This document shows positions 16,853 to 27,418 of a stretch of DNA of 64,000 nucleotides, one piece after another. The DNA comes from an uncultured Prevotella sp. (GTDB taxonomy: Bacteria; Bacteroidota; Bacteroidia; Bacteroidales; Bacteroidaceae). Under the pieces are notes generated by a model. It did not search any database. It was not told the origin of the DNA and saw only the letters and a program-made list of their open reading frames with translations. Position 1 is the first letter of the stretch. Every line of letters begins with the position of its first letter. Location: the NCBI GenBank assembly GCA_900550365.1, contig URRR01000011.1:9059-73058 (forward strand), given 5' to 3'. Made by a program: the position numbers and the translations under genes.

Positions 16853-19345
16853 ATGAAAAAGACATACGGACATTTCGACGACGCAAACCGTGAATATGTA
16901 ATCACCGACCCTGCGACACCATTCCCCTGGATCAACTATCTGGGCAATGAAGATTTCTTTAGTCTTATTTCCAACACGGCGGGAGGTTACTCCTTCTACA
17001 AGGATGCCAAATTCCGCCGCATCACGCGCTACCGTTATAATGACGTGCCGATGGACAATGGCGGCCGTTACTTTTACATAAAGGACGGTGACGTTGTGTG
17101 GAGCCCCGGCTGGAAGCCGTGCAAGACCCCGCTCGACAGTTATGAGTGCCGTCATGGATTAAACTACACCCGCATCACGGGCAGCAAGAACGGCATAGAG
17201 GTGTCAGAGCTTTTCTTCGTCCCTCTGAATACATGGGCCGAGGTGCAGAAGGTGACAATCCGCAACACCGCTGACCGGAAGAAGACCCTGAAGCTCTTTT
17301 CGTATGCCGAGTGGTGCTTGTGGAATGCCGCTACCGACATGGAGAATTTCCAGCGCAACCTGAGCATTGGCGAGGTGGAAATAGAGCAGGGCGCGGCCTC
17401 TACCGTCATTTACCATAAGACAGAGTACAAGGAGCGCCGCAACCATTATGCCTATTACGCCTTGGCCAATGCACGGGCCGACGGTTTCGACACCGACCGC
17501 GAGTCGTTCGTCGGCCTCTACAACGAGCTGTCCGGCCCGCAGTGCGTCATGGCAGGCAAGCCGTCCGCTTCCGTGGCACACGGCTGGAGCCCCATTGCCT
17601 CACATTATATAGAGGTAAGCCTCATGCCCGGCGAACAGAGAGACCTTATCTTCCTGCTCGGCTATGCAGAAAACGCGCAGGACGAGAAATATGCCGACCC
17701 GCACGCCGACCCTGCGCTCATCACCTCGCTGGGAGCTCTTGACCGCACCATAGTAAACAAAGAGAAGGCGCACGCAACCATCGGAAGATTCAGCACCGTA
17801 GAGGCTGTCGACAAAGCCTTCGGCGAGCTGCGCGCCATGTGGGACGGGCTGCTTGACAAGTTTCAGGTCTCTACGGGCGACGACCGCCTTGACCGGATGG
17901 TAAACATCTGGAACCAGTACCAGTGCATGATAACGTTCAACTTCTCGCGCTCGGCCAGCTTCTTCGAGAGCGGCATAGGCCGTGGCATGGGCTTCCGCGA
18001 TTCCAATCAGGATCTTGTCGGCTTTGTGCATCAGGTACCCGAACGGGCCCGTCAGCGCATAATCGACATCGCCTCGACGCAGTTCCCCGACGGCGGCTGT
18101 TATCATCAGTACCAGCCCCTCACCAGGCGCGGCAACAACGATATCGGCGGCGGATTCAACGACGACCCCATGTGGCTAATCTTCGGCACCGTGGCATACG
18201 TGAAGGAAACCGGCGATTACAGCATTCTCGACGAGAAAGTGCCCTGGGACAACAGGCCCGGCTCTGAAGTGCCGCTCATGGAGCATCTCCGCATTTCGTT
18301 CAACCACGTCGTTGAGAATCTCGGCCCCCATAAGTTACCCCTTATCGGCCGGGCAGACTGGAACGACTGTCTCAACCTCAACTGCTTTTCATGGGACCCT
18401 GACGAATCGTTCCAGACCACAGAGAACGTTTCCGAAGGCTCCAAGGCAGAGTCGCTGATGATAGCGGGGCTCTTCGTCTTCTGCGGCCGTCAGTATGCCG
18501 GGTTGTGCAGAGCCCTTGGCCTGGATGCTGAGGCAAAGCGCGCTGCAGGTTGCGTCGACGCCATGGTCGGGGCCGTAAAGAAGTACGGCTGGGACGGCGA
18601 GTGGTATCTCCGCGCCTACGATTTTTACGGCAATAAAATAGGCTCCCGCGAAAACGAGGAAGGCAAGATTTTCATTGAGTCGCAAGGCTTCTGCACCATG
18701 GCCGGTATCGGAATGGAGGAAGGCCTGGTAAGCAAGGCTCTTGACTCCTGCAAGCGTTACCTTGACAGCGGGCACGGCATGGTGCTCAACAGCCCCGCCT
18801 TCACCACATACCATGTTGAAATGGGCGAAATCACGTCTTATCCGGCCGGTTACAAGGAGAATGCCGGCATCTTCTGCCACAACAACCCCTGGGTTATCAT
18901 AGGAGAGACCGTGGCCGGACGTGGCGACGACGCCTGGGAGCACTACACCAAGATATGTCCCGCATGGATTGAGGATCAGACGCTTCACAAGGTAGAGCCA
19001 TACGTCTATTGCCAGATGGTGGCAGGCAAGGACGCCGCACGCCCGGGCGAGGGAAAAAACTCATGGCTTACGGGCACCGCGGCATGGAACTGGCTCGCCG
19101 TTACCCAGTATATCCTCGGCATACGCCCTACATACGACGGAGTAGAGATAGACCCCTGCCTGCCAAAGACGATGAAGGAGTACACCGTAAAGCGCAAGCT
19201 GCGGGGCAGCGAGCTGAGCATCACCGTGAAGAATCCTAACGGCAAGTCGAAAGGCGTAAGCCGGATAACCGTTGACGGAAAGCCCGTTGACGGCAACGTT
19301 GTGAAGGCCCTTCCGGGTAAGCATGTTGTAGTGGTGGAGATGTAA
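16853..19345 (+). CDS. GH94 cellobiose/cello-oligosaccharide phosphorylase
   Basis: 830 residues, close to the 820 of characterised cellobiose phosphorylases, with no signal peptide, so cytoplasmic. The N-terminus (YGHFDDANREYVITDPATP, PWINYLGN) and the segment RADWNDCLNL with the catalytic-acid Asp near residue 505 are GH94 hallmarks; SFFESGIGRGMGFRDSNQD and YPAGYKENAGIFCHNNPW form the phosphate and sugar sites. Expected reaction: cellobiose + phosphate to glucose 1-phosphate + glucose. Longer or other beta-glucosides cannot be excluded. Neighbouring symporter supplies the disaccharide. Confidence 0.92.
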   Translation: MKKTYGHFDDANREYVITDPATPFPWINYLGNEDFFSLISNTAGGYSFYKDAKFRRITRYRYNDVPMDNGGRYFYIKDGDVVWSPGWKPCKTPLDSYECRHGLNYTRITGSKNGIEVSELFFVPLNTWAEVQKVTIRNTADRKKTLKLFSYAEWCLWNAATDMENFQRNLSIGEVEIEQGAASTVIYHKTEYKERRNHYAYYALANARADGFDTDRESFVGLYNELSGPQCVMAGKPSASVAHGWSPIASHYIEVSLMPGEQRDLIFLLGYAENAQDEKYADPHADPALITSLGALDRTIVNKEKAHATIGRFSTVEAVDKAFGELRAMWDGLLDKFQVSTGDDRLDRMVNIWNQYQCMITFNFSRSASFFESGIGRGMGFRDSNQDLVGFVHQVPERARQRIIDIASTQFPDGGCYHQYQPLTRRGNNDIGGGFNDDPMWLIFGTVAYVKETGDYSILDEKVPWDNRPGSEVPLMEHLRISFNHVVENLGPHKLPLIGRADWNDCLNLNCFSWDPDESFQTTENVSEGSKAESLMIAGLFVFCGRQYAGLCRALGLDAEAKRAAGCVDAMVGAVKKYGWDGEWYLRAYDFYGNKIGSRENEEGKIFIESQGFCTMAGIGMEEGLVSKALDSCKRYLDSGHGMVLNSPAFTTYHVEMGEITSYPAGYKENAGIFCHNNPWVIIGETVAGRGDDAWEHYTKICPAWIEDQTLHKVEPYVYCQMVAGKDAARPGEGKNSWLTGTAAWNWLAVTQYILGIRPTYDGVEIDPCLPKTMKEYTVKRKLRGSELSITVKNPNGKSKGVSRITVDGKPVDGNVVKALPGKHVVVVEM

Positions 19346-19375
19346 AGTAAAAAGCGAATTTCACAATAATTTATC

Positions 19376-20761
19376 ATGGCCAAACTGACTGAAAAAATAG
19401 GATATGGCATGGGAGACATGGCATCTTCCATGTTCTGGAAGATATTTTCTTATTATCTTCCCATTTTTTACAGTGATATATTCCAATTATCACTCACCCA
19501 TACCGCCACTCTGATGTTTGTGACGCGTGTATGGGACGCAGTGTCCGACCCTATGATGGGTGCCGTTTGCGACCGTACCAACACCCGTTGGGGTAAGTAT
19601 CGTCCTTACCTGTTGTGGTTCTCGCTGCCATTTGCCATTAGTGGAGTATTGTTGTTCACCACACCCGACTGTGACGAACAGGGGCGTCTTATTTATGCCT
19701 ACATTACATACATCTTAATGATGACAGTTTACACCTGCATCAATGTGCCTTACGCATCTATGCTTGGCGTGATAACGTCCGACAGCTACGAGAAGACCGT
19801 CTTCTCAAGCTATCGTATGTTTTTCGCCTATGGCGGCTCGTTCATAGCCCTGTATGCCTGGGAACCGTTGTGCAAGTTATTTTCTGACAATAAACTGTTT
19901 TTTATCACAGTTAAAGGAGATGCGGGTGCATGGCAAGGCGCTATGATGGTCATCGCCGCGGTGTGTTTTCTGCTTTTCATCGGTAGTTTCCTGTTAACCC
20001 GCGAGCATGTCAAGGGAGTCAAGGGAGACAAACTGATTAATGATTTTCGTTCTTTAGTAAGGAATTTTCCTTGGTGGATTATTACCTGCACAGCCCTTTG
20101 CACCAATTTATTTAACACGGTGCGTGGTGCCACTGTGGCTTATTACTTCAAATATTACATCGGAGACAGCAATATGGTGGACTTGGGCTTTGTCTCATTC
20201 CTTTTCTATGCAGGCGTGTTCCTTGCCATTGGAGAAGTGTGCAACATGATAGGAGTGGCGTGCGCCATGCCTTTGAGCAAGCGGCTTGGTAAGAAAACAA
20301 CGTTCCTTGTTTCAGCTGTGGTAATGGGCGCACTTAGCATTTTGTTCTTCTATATGCCGTTAAGCAACGGCGGATTCATTTGTATATTGCTTCTTCAGGT
20401 TCTTATCAGCATCTTCACCGGAGTGGTAAGTCCGCTGGTATGGAGTATGTATGCTGATGTGGCTGACTATTCTTACTACAAACACGGAACAGCCTCTACC
20501 GCCCTCATTTTCTCTTCCGGTTCAATGGCTCAGAAGTTCGGAGGTGCAATCGCCGGTTCGGCCGTGCTGCTGTTGTTCAGCGTCATGGGTCTCCAGCCCA
20601 ATTCTGCCACACAGACACCGAGCGCTATCTTTGGAATGAAACTGGCGATGAGCTATATTCCGGCGTTCATCTCGTTGTTGATAGTGGGCCTGATGGTGCT
20701 GTATCCGCTTACCACCAAGCGTATCGAGGAGTTCAAGAGTTCTGATGTGGAAAGGCAATGA
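19376..20761 (+). CDS. GPH-family sugar:cation symporter
   Basis: 461 residues and about 12 membrane helices. KIGYGMGDMASSMFWKI at the N-terminus and TRVWDAVSDPMMGAVCDRTN with TRWGKYRPYLLW are the GPH (MelB/XynB-like) signatures. It probably carries cellobiose or a related disaccharide across the inner membrane for the GH94 enzyme encoded just upstream. It lies 30 bases after GH94. No terminator is obvious after it; the next gene has its own promoter. Confidence 0.88.
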   Translation: MAKLTEKIGYGMGDMASSMFWKIFSYYLPIFYSDIFQLSLTHTATLMFVTRVWDAVSDPMMGAVCDRTNTRWGKYRPYLLWFSLPFAISGVLLFTTPDCDEQGRLIYAYITYILMMTVYTCINVPYASMLGVITSDSYEKTVFSSYRMFFAYGGSFIALYAWEPLCKLFSDNKLFFITVKGDAGAWQGAMMVIAAVCFLLFIGSFLLTREHVKGVKGDKLINDFRSLVRNFPWWIITCTALCTNLFNTVRGATVAYYFKYYIGDSNMVDLGFVSFLFYAGVFLAIGEVCNMIGVACAMPLSKRLGKKTTFLVSAVVMGALSILFFYMPLSNGGFICILLLQVLISIFTGVVSPLVWSMYADVADYSYYKHGTASTALIFSSGSMAQKFGGAIAGSAVLLLFSVMGLQPNSATQTPSAIFGMKLAMSYIPAFISLLIVGLMVLYPLTTKRIEEFKSSDVERQ

Positions 20762-20811
20762 TGAACTATTATTATTGCTAAAAAATCTGCAAATAAAGGA
20801 GCAAAGGTTTT

Positions 20812-20851
20812 ATTCCTCGTGAAATAAGGTTTGTTTTCTGACGAAAGACAT
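20812..20851 (+). promoter_or_regulatory. Conserved 40-bp upstream block, copy 2
   Basis: Same block as 15465-15504 with a single A/G difference, 91 bases before the second GH5 start codon. Similarity continues (AACCTTAATCGATAGG...GAACC), suggesting one co-regulated promoter type. Confidence 0.65.
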
Positions 20852-20902
20852 GCATCAAACCTTAATCGATAGGAAGTGAACCTGCCCACATGAAAATTTA
20901 TT

Positions 20903-20911
20903 TATATTTGC
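20903..20911 (+). promoter_or_regulatory. -7 promoter element of second GH5 gene
   Basis: TATATTTGC, a perfect match to TAnnTTTGC, 30 bases before the ATG at 20942. Confidence 0.65.
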
Positions 20912-20941
20912 AATATGTTTAAAAAAATAAACTAAAAAATC

Positions 20942-22144
20942 ATGAAAACGTATTTGAGAAGAATCTGTTGGCTGTTGACACTGATGTTTATCGTAACGCT
21001 GTGTCACGCCCAAGAGACAGCCCGGCAATGGAACAGTGAAGTCACAGCCGGATGGAACCTTGGTAACCAGTTTGAATGTTCTGCTCCCGGACAAGATGGA
21101 GAGTCTATGTATATAGGTGAACCAGACGGAGCCGACAATGCAGAAACGGCATGGGGAAACCCGGTAGTGACAAAGAAGACCATTAAGGCCGTGCACGATG
21201 CCGGATTCAATGCCATACGCATACCTGTCAGGTGGCAATGTCATATCACCAACCCTGCGGCCATGAGCATCAGCAAGACGTGGATGAGCAGAATAAAAGA
21301 GGTGATAGACTGGTGCCTGGAATATGACATGAAAGTCATCGTTAACGTGCATCATGATAAGTGGCTTGAGAGCCGTCCCTTCTATGCGAACAAGGAAGAA
21401 AACTGCCAGAAACTGGCTTTGTTGTGGATGAACATTGCCACTGAACTTGGCAAATATGATTACCGTGTGGCATTTGCCGGTACCAACGAGGTTCATGTAC
21501 CTGATAACTGGGGAAAACCTACTGCCGAAAATCTTGATGTGCAGAACGCTTATAACCAGACTTTCATCGATATTGTGCGTGCCACAGGCGGAAATAATAC
21601 AAAACGTCACCTGATAGTACAGACGTATGTGTGCAATGCTGATTATGGTCTGTATAACGGCGACTTCGTAATCCCTACCGACATAGATGGTAACGGCAAT
21701 GATTATATGAGCGTTGAGCTGCATTATTATAACCCGTGGGAATATGCCGGCAGCGGCGAATGTTACTACTGGGGTGAGCCGTACAAGCAGTATGGCAAAG
21801 CGTCACAGAGCGATGAGAAAACTATGATTAATTTCTTCGACAAATTGGTGAGCGAATGGGGCGCGAAAGGATTAGGCATAGTGATTGGAGAGTGGGGAAT
21901 GACCGACCATTACAAAGGCTCTGAGGCTGACCGCATGCACGAGAATATGACCTATTACTGCAAAACACTGGTGTCAGAGGCGCGCAAACGCGGATTTTCA
22001 ACCTTCATTTGGGACAACAACCGGTTTGGCAACGGTGCTGATATGTTCGGCATTTTTGATCGTAATAAGAATATGGCGATAAAAGCTGACTGGGTGATAA
22101 AAGGCATTAAAGAAGGTATTGCTGAGAGTTCGAAAACTATGTAG
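20942..22144 (+). CDS. GH5 family endoglucanase-like enzyme
   Basis: 400 residues. Signal peptide ends around LCHAQE (residue 24); the Cys does not sit in a good lipobox, so lipidation is unclear. GH5_4-like features are TAGWNLGNQFEC, ETAWGNPVVTKKTIKAV, NAIRIPVRW, VNVHHD, the acid/base Glu183 in GTNEVHV and the nucleophile Glu317 in VIGEWGM. The usual Pro after the acid/base is replaced by Val. Expected role: endo-cleavage of beta-1,4-glucan, mixed-linkage glucan or xyloglucan. It has its own copy of the 40-bp block and precedes SusC. Confidence 0.85.
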   Translation: MKTYLRRICWLLTLMFIVTLCHAQETARQWNSEVTAGWNLGNQFECSAPGQDGESMYIGEPDGADNAETAWGNPVVTKKTIKAVHDAGFNAIRIPVRWQCHITNPAAMSISKTWMSRIKEVIDWCLEYDMKVIVNVHHDKWLESRPFYANKEENCQKLALLWMNIATELGKYDYRVAFAGTNEVHVPDNWGKPTAENLDVQNAYNQTFIDIVRATGGNNTKRHLIVQTYVCNADYGLYNGDFVIPTDIDGNGNDYMSVELHYYNPWEYAGSGECYYWGEPYKQYGKASQSDEKTMINFFDKLVSEWGAKGLGIVIGEWGMTDHYKGSEADRMHENMTYYCKTLVSEARKRGFSTFIWDNNRFGNGADMFGIFDRNKNMAIKADWVIKGIKEGIAESSKTM

Positions 22145-22243
22145 ATAACAAAAACCATACGTTAGCGGAGTTATTTTAAGTGGCATTGTGAAGGTTACGG
22201 TTTCAAACTGTGTCCTTTCAGCTTGCATTACATGGCTTTTCGC

Positions 22244-22290
22244 CTTGTAAAAGGCCGTCTTTTACACTATAAAAGGATGCCTTTTGCAAG
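22244..22290. repeat. Palindromic GGCCGTCTTTT-family repeat, copy 3
   Basis: CTTGTAAAAGGCCGTCTTTT facing AAAAGGATGCCTTTTGCAAG. It forms one hairpin between the GH5 gene and susC, where it could act as a terminator or RNA-stability element. Confidence 0.65.
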
Positions 22291-22422
22291 CTCGTCGGAA
22301 GAAAGTGAAAATCGTAAGCAAAAACAGCAGAAATGTAACACACCGTAAGTTTTTGCGAAAAAGAGCCACAGATAAATTCGTAAACGAAAACATGAAATAC
22401 ATCTTAAACTAAAAAAACTATT

Positions 22423-25400
22423 ATGGCAATTAAACGATTTAATTTAGTGTTATGTATGCTTGGGGCAAGCCTGATTGCGCCGGCGGTCATGGCAGCCACA
22501 CCGGCTACGCCAAGAGCATCGGACGTAGGCATAATGGCGAGTCAGGCAGGGATTACAGTAAAGGGAAACGTCTCTGATGCGGCAGGCCCTTTAATTGGCG
22601 TGTCAGTGAAGGTGGTCGGATCCTCTACTGGTGTTATTACTGATCTTGACGGTAACTTTACTTTACAGTGCAACGCTGGTGATGAGCTTGAGATTTCATA
22701 TGTAGGATACAAAACCGTACGTGTGAAGGCTCAGAACAGTTTAAAAATCAAACTTGAGGAAAACACTGAGCAGCTGGATGAGCTGGTTGTTACCGCACTT
22801 GGTATAAAGCGTGACCGTAAGGCTCTCGGCTACGGATTAGCCGAAGTAAATGGTGACGAACTGACCAAAGCTAAGGAGACAAATGTCATGAACTCACTTG
22901 CTGGTAAAGTCGCAGGTCTTGTTGTCACCAATACGGCTGGTGGCTCTGCCGGTTCAACGAGAGTTATGCTCCGTGGTACGACCGAACTGACCGGTAATAA
23001 CCAACCTCTTTACGTGATTGACGGCGTTCCTTTGGATAATACCAACTTCGGAAGCGCCGGTGAGCAGGGCGGTTATGACCTTGGTGACGGTATTTCTGCC
23101 ATTAATCCTGACGATATTGAAACGATGACAGTGCTTAAAGGTCCGGCAGCTTCCGCTCTTTACGGTTCACGTGCATCTCACGGTGTAATCCTTATCACGA
23201 CGAAAAAGGCTGACAAGGAGAAGATTTCAGTTGAGTATAACGGCTCGCTGACATTTGACAAGCAGCTTGCTAAGTGGGACGACGTGCAGGAGATATATGG
23301 TATGGGTGACAACGGCCAGTACCAACTTGACGCTTCGTCGGGAACAAACCAGAGCTGGGGCGTAAAGGCAGACATGATAGACAAGACTTATTATGATGGT
23401 TCTGTACGTCCGTTCCTCATGTATCCGAACAACACATCTTCATTCTTCCGCACCGGTATTACAACTCAAAACACAGCAATTTTGAGTGTAAACACAGGCA
23501 AAACCGGTATACGTTTCTCTTTTACCGATATGCGTAATAAGGACATTCTTCCAAACACGCACATGAGTCGTGACAATTTCAACCTCCGTGTAACAACTTC
23601 CATGGGCCCGGTTGATCTCGACTTTACAGCCAACTATGTCCGTGAGAATGTGAAGAACCGTCCTGCACTCGGCAGTTCGCAAAGCAATGTGGGCAAGAAC
23701 CTTATGACTTTGGCAGGCACGTATAATGTAGAATGGCTCAAGAATTATCAGAACGAAGACGGCACTTATGCCAACTGGAATGGTAACGACCAGTATAACA
23801 GAAACCCGTATTGGGATCTCTACAAGAACAACAACACGTCGGCCAAGGATGTGTTCCGTTTTACCGCGAAAGCCATTTACAACATTAACAAGCACTTGAA
23901 AATTCAAGGAACCATTGGTACGGACATTAACAACATGGATTTCGATGAGTTCATTGCCCGCACGACCCCTGGCGTTCTTGCCGGTAAGCTCACCAATTCG
24001 ATTTTCAATAACCGTACTCTGAATGCAGAGCTTCTTGCTCTATATAACAACAACTGGGGAAACTTCGATTTCAATGCCACTCTGGGCGGAAACATATTTA
24101 AGGTGGACAATAAGACAACCGTTATTACCGGTACTGACCAGCAAATGGATGATGTAGTCTCAATTCTGAATTATGCAGAGCAGAATGTACAACCGGGCAC
24201 TTACAAGAAGCAGATAAATTCTCTTTATGGAAGTGCAAGCCTTGGCTATCTCTCTACATACTATCTTGAAGGAACTATCCGTGGCGACCGTTCATCTACG
24301 CTTCCGTCTGCAAATAATACATATATTTATCCTTCAGTATCAGGAAGTGTCATATTCTCTAACTTTTTCAAGAACCATAAAATCTTAAGCTTTGGTAAGG
24401 TTCGTGCTTCATGGGCGAAAGTAGGTTCTGACACTGACCCGTATCAGCTCGCCCTGACCTATTCTACAGGTAAATATAAATACCCGGGCTTTACCATCGG
24501 TATGATCAATAATAATACTAAGCCGAACAGCAACCTTAAGCCGACGATGACAAGCTCTTATGAACTTGGTCTTGAGCTCAAGTTCTTCAACGGACGCTTG
24601 GGAATTGACTTCACATATTATAATCAGACTTCAAAAGATCAGATTATTGCGCTTGCTTCTTCTTCGGCTTCAGGATATCCTAGCCGCCTTATCAATGCCG
24701 GAAAGATTCAGAACAAGGGTGTCGAGCTGTCAATCAACGGCCGTATCCTCCAAATCAAGGATTTTGCATGGGATGCAGGTTTCAACTTCTCAAAGAACTC
24801 AAACAAGGTGCTTGAGCTTGTTGAAGGCATGGATTTCTTCCAGCTGGCTGATGCAAGTTGGGCTAATGTCTCAGTAGGCGCTGAGGTAGGAAAGGACTTT
24901 GGTTCTATTCTTGGTACTGATTTCAAGCGCAATGAGAATGGTGATATCCTCATCGACAAGAACACGGGTCTTCCCCTTTATGATGAAAATCTCAAGACTC
25001 TCGGTAACTCCAGTTGGGACTGGACCGGCGGATTCTACTCTACATTCACTTATAAGAACTTCCACCTTTATGCCGGATTCGACGTGAAAATGGGAGCCGA
25101 CCTCTATTCATTCTCGATGCGCTCGGCTTATCTCACCGGTAAAGCTACGGCAACTCTTGCAGGGCGTGAAGAGTGGTATCGCTCTGAAGAGGCCCGTAAG
25201 GCTGCCGGCATGACTGAGGCCGAGTGGCGTGCGGCAGGTAAGTGTGAGGGTCTCATTGTTGACGGTGTCGTTGACAATGGTGACGGTACTTACAGCAAAA
25301 ACACTTATCCCGTGAACCCGCAGAATTATTGGAAGAGTGTGGCTGAAAAGGCTCCTGCGCTTTTCATCTACGATAACTCTTACATCAAGTGCCGCGAAAT

Positions 25401-25611
25401 TACTTTCGGATACACTTTCCCGGAAAAAATGTTAGGCAAGTTTATAAAGTCTCTCTCTGTTTCGTTCGTGGCCCGTAACCCGTTTATTATCTGGAAGAAA
25501 ATTCCGAATATTGACCCTGACTCTAACTATAATACATCCGGTATGGGTCTTGAGTACGGTTCGCTTCCGTCACGCCGGAGCTATGGTTTTAATGTAAATA
25601 TTAAATTCTAA
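22423..25611 (+). CDS. SusC/RagA-type TonB-dependent glycan importer
   Basis: 1062 residues. Signal sequence (VMAATPA, about 26), carboxypeptidase-regulatory-like domain at 45-118 (VKGNVSDAAGPLIGVSVKVV), TonB-box region LDELVVTALGI, plug at about 130-245 with NVMNSLAGKVAGLVV, PLYVIDGVPLDN and ALYGSRASHGVILITTKK, then a barrel ending in NVNIKF. It forms the outer-membrane pore under the SusD lid encoded 12 bases downstream. Upstream is a repeat hairpin; the promoter is not clear. The 40-bp GH5 block is absent here. Confidence 0.95.
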   Translation: MAIKRFNLVLCMLGASLIAPAVMAATPATPRASDVGIMASQAGITVKGNVSDAAGPLIGVSVKVVGSSTGVITDLDGNFTLQCNAGDELEISYVGYKTVRVKAQNSLKIKLEENTEQLDELVVTALGIKRDRKALGYGLAEVNGDELTKAKETNVMNSLAGKVAGLVVTNTAGGSAGSTRVMLRGTTELTGNNQPLYVIDGVPLDNTNFGSAGEQGGYDLGDGISAINPDDIETMTVLKGPAASALYGSRASHGVILITTKKADKEKISVEYNGSLTFDKQLAKWDDVQEIYGMGDNGQYQLDASSGTNQSWGVKADMIDKTYYDGSVRPFLMYPNNTSSFFRTGITTQNTAILSVNTGKTGIRFSFTDMRNKDILPNTHMSRDNFNLRVTTSMGPVDLDFTANYVRENVKNRPALGSSQSNVGKNLMTLAGTYNVEWLKNYQNEDGTYANWNGNDQYNRNPYWDLYKNNNTSAKDVFRFTAKAIYNINKHLKIQGTIGTDINNMDFDEFIARTTPGVLAGKLTNSIFNNRTLNAELLALYNNNWGNFDFNATLGGNIFKVDNKTTVITGTDQQMDDVVSILNYAEQNVQPGTYKKQINSLYGSASLGYLSTYYLEGTIRGDRSSTLPSANNTYIYPSVSGSVIFSNFFKNHKILSFGKVRASWAKVGSDTDPYQLALTYSTGKYKYPGFTIGMINNNTKPNSNLKPTMTSSYELGLELKFFNGRLGIDFTYYNQTSKDQIIALASSSASGYPSRLINAGKIQNKGVELSINGRILQIKDFAWDAGFNFSKNSNKVLELVEGMDFFQLADASWANVSVGAEVGKDFGSILGTDFKRNENGDILIDKNTGLPLYDENLKTLGNSSWDWTGGFYSTFTYKNFHLYAGFDVKMGADLYSFSMRSAYLTGKATATLAGREEWYRSEEARKAAGMTEAEWRAAGKCEGLIVDGVVDNGDGTYSKNTYPVNPQNYWKSVAEKAPALFIYDNSYIKCREITFGYTFPEKMLGKFIKSLSVSFVARNPFIIWKKIPNIDPDSNYNTSGMGLEYGSLPSRRSYGFNVNIKF

Positions 25612-25623
25612 CAGACATTGATT

Positions 25624-27393
25624 ATGAAAAAACATATTTTCAGTATAGTATCTATCTTGATGCTGTTTTCGCTGGGCGGAGGCCTCTCTTCTTGCTCTGA
25701 CTCTTATCTTGAGGGAGTTAACACCGACGATTCGAAGGCGGAATCAATCGACCCGAATGCACAGCTCACTACGGGTCTGCTGCAAACATACGGTGACTTT
25801 TCGCTGATGGATACTTACCGCAGCTATATCACCGGCTTCACGCAGTATTATGCCGGAGGGTGGAATGTTTCCAATTATGCCGGAGCCGTTTATCCGAAAG
25901 ACTCAGAGATGGCTTATGTGTGGAACCGTTATTATCAGATTGCGATAAAGAACCTTGTAGACGCGATCTATCATACGGAAGATAAGCCCAACGTCAATGC
26001 TGCGCTGCGTATTCATCGTGCTTACCTGATGGCTGTTCTCTCTGACATCTATGGCGATATCCCTTGCACTGAGGCCGGTATGTCTTACATCAATGACAAT
26101 GCTACTCCTAAGTACGACACACAGGAAGAGGTCTATGACTTCATTTTTTCTGAGCTTAAGGCATGTGCCGGGCAATTAGGTACGGGCACTGATGTTATTT
26201 CGGGCGATGTCACTTCTTTAGGCGGCAGCACTGACGCTTGGAAGAGGTATGCCAACACCCTTCGCCTGCGTTACGCCATGCGTATATCTGATGTAGCTCC
26301 TGAGAAGGCCCGGGCTGAATTTGAGGCTGCCCTGAATGCTGACGGCGGCATTATTTCTTCAGCTGATGAAGATGCTTACATAATATACAACGACGCGCCA
26401 TTTACGCTCTATGACGGCGCCGCTGACCTCGATTTTAGGGCTAACGCTCTCAGCGAGATGATTTACGGACAAGACCCTACGTCGCCTTCGTTTGTCTGCT
26501 CTACATTGTTTTATTATATGAAGAAAATGAACGACCCGCGTCTTTACCGTATCTGCCGGTGCTATATCCACACCACACGTAGCCAGACAGACACTTCGGG
26601 CAACTATGACGTTACCGATGAGGTTATTGCATGGGGCGAACGCGGCGGTAATAACGGTATTCCTATCGTTCCGTGTAATGTCGGTGATGCCTGGTGGAGT
26701 GAGTGGGTAGCTCCCCCTGCAACCAGCGATATTCCTACATTGGCGGAACTTGTAGCGCTTTATCCTGAAAAGGGTTACGACCAGAACAATTATCCGGCAC
26801 GTATGATCAGGCCTACAATAGCTGTAGCGTTCTGTAATGCTGACTGTCCGGGCATTCTCATGACTTCTGCCGAGGTTGAGTTTCTGCTTGCCGAGGCTGC
26901 GTCGAAGGGCTGGAACGTGCCGGGCGATGTAGAGAGCCATTATGAGGCCGGCATCCGCGCATCGATGCAGTTGCTTAACAATCACTATGATATTGTCTCA
27001 ACGATTTCTGATGAGGAGATAGAAGAATACATCCAGAACAACCCCGTGGGGGATAATCCTCGTGAGTCGATTAACACCCAGGCTTGGATTCTGCATCTTA
27101 CCAACCCGAGCGAGGGCTGGGCTAACCTCCGCCGTTCAGACTATCCTGCAATAGCCGACCGTACATTGCTTCCGGTCCGCGGTGACTTCCCCCATGAGGA
27201 CCCGAACATGCAGACGCCCGTACGTTTGCGCTATCCGCTGCTCGAAGGCCAGTATAACAGCGCGAACTATAACGAGGCCGTGGAGCGTCTCGGCGGAACT
27301 GACGACTGGCACACCCGTCTGTGGTGGGACGTCAATGAACAGAACTTTATGGACATTAAGGCTTTTATTGAGTCAGTAGATAATAATCAGTAG
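25624..27393 (+). CDS. SusD-like surface glycan-binding lipoprotein
   Basis: 589 residues from the ATG at 25624; the upstream TTG would add two residues. The lipobox is LSSC (Cys about residue 24). Helical TPR-like scaffold typical of SusD-like_2: NAQLTTGLLQTYGDF, GFTQYYAGGW, HRAYLMAVLSDIYGDIPCTEA, TSAEVEFLLAEAASKGW, and NPSEGWANLRRSDYPAI near the C-terminus. Lies 12 bases after SusC and acts with it at the cell surface, capturing beta-glucan oligosaccharides. Confidence 0.93.
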   Translation: MKKHIFSIVSILMLFSLGGGLSSCSDSYLEGVNTDDSKAESIDPNAQLTTGLLQTYGDFSLMDTYRSYITGFTQYYAGGWNVSNYAGAVYPKDSEMAYVWNRYYQIAIKNLVDAIYHTEDKPNVNAALRIHRAYLMAVLSDIYGDIPCTEAGMSYINDNATPKYDTQEEVYDFIFSELKACAGQLGTGTDVISGDVTSLGGSTDAWKRYANTLRLRYAMRISDVAPEKARAEFEAALNADGGIISSADEDAYIIYNDAPFTLYDGAADLDFRANALSEMIYGQDPTSPSFVCSTLFYYMKKMNDPRLYRICRCYIHTTRSQTDTSGNYDVTDEVIAWGERGGNNGIPIVPCNVGDAWWSEWVAPPATSDIPTLAELVALYPEKGYDQNNYPARMIRPTIAVAFCNADCPGILMTSAEVEFLLAEAASKGWNVPGDVESHYEAGIRASMQLLNNHYDIVSTISDEEIEEYIQNNPVGDNPRESINTQAWILHLTNPSEGWANLRRSDYPAIADRTLLPVRGDFPHEDPNMQTPVRLRYPLLEGQYNSANYNEAVERLGGTDDWHTRLWWDVNEQNFMDIKAFIESVDNNQ

Positions 27394-27418
27394 ATAAACT
27401 AACAGATTAACAGATTGA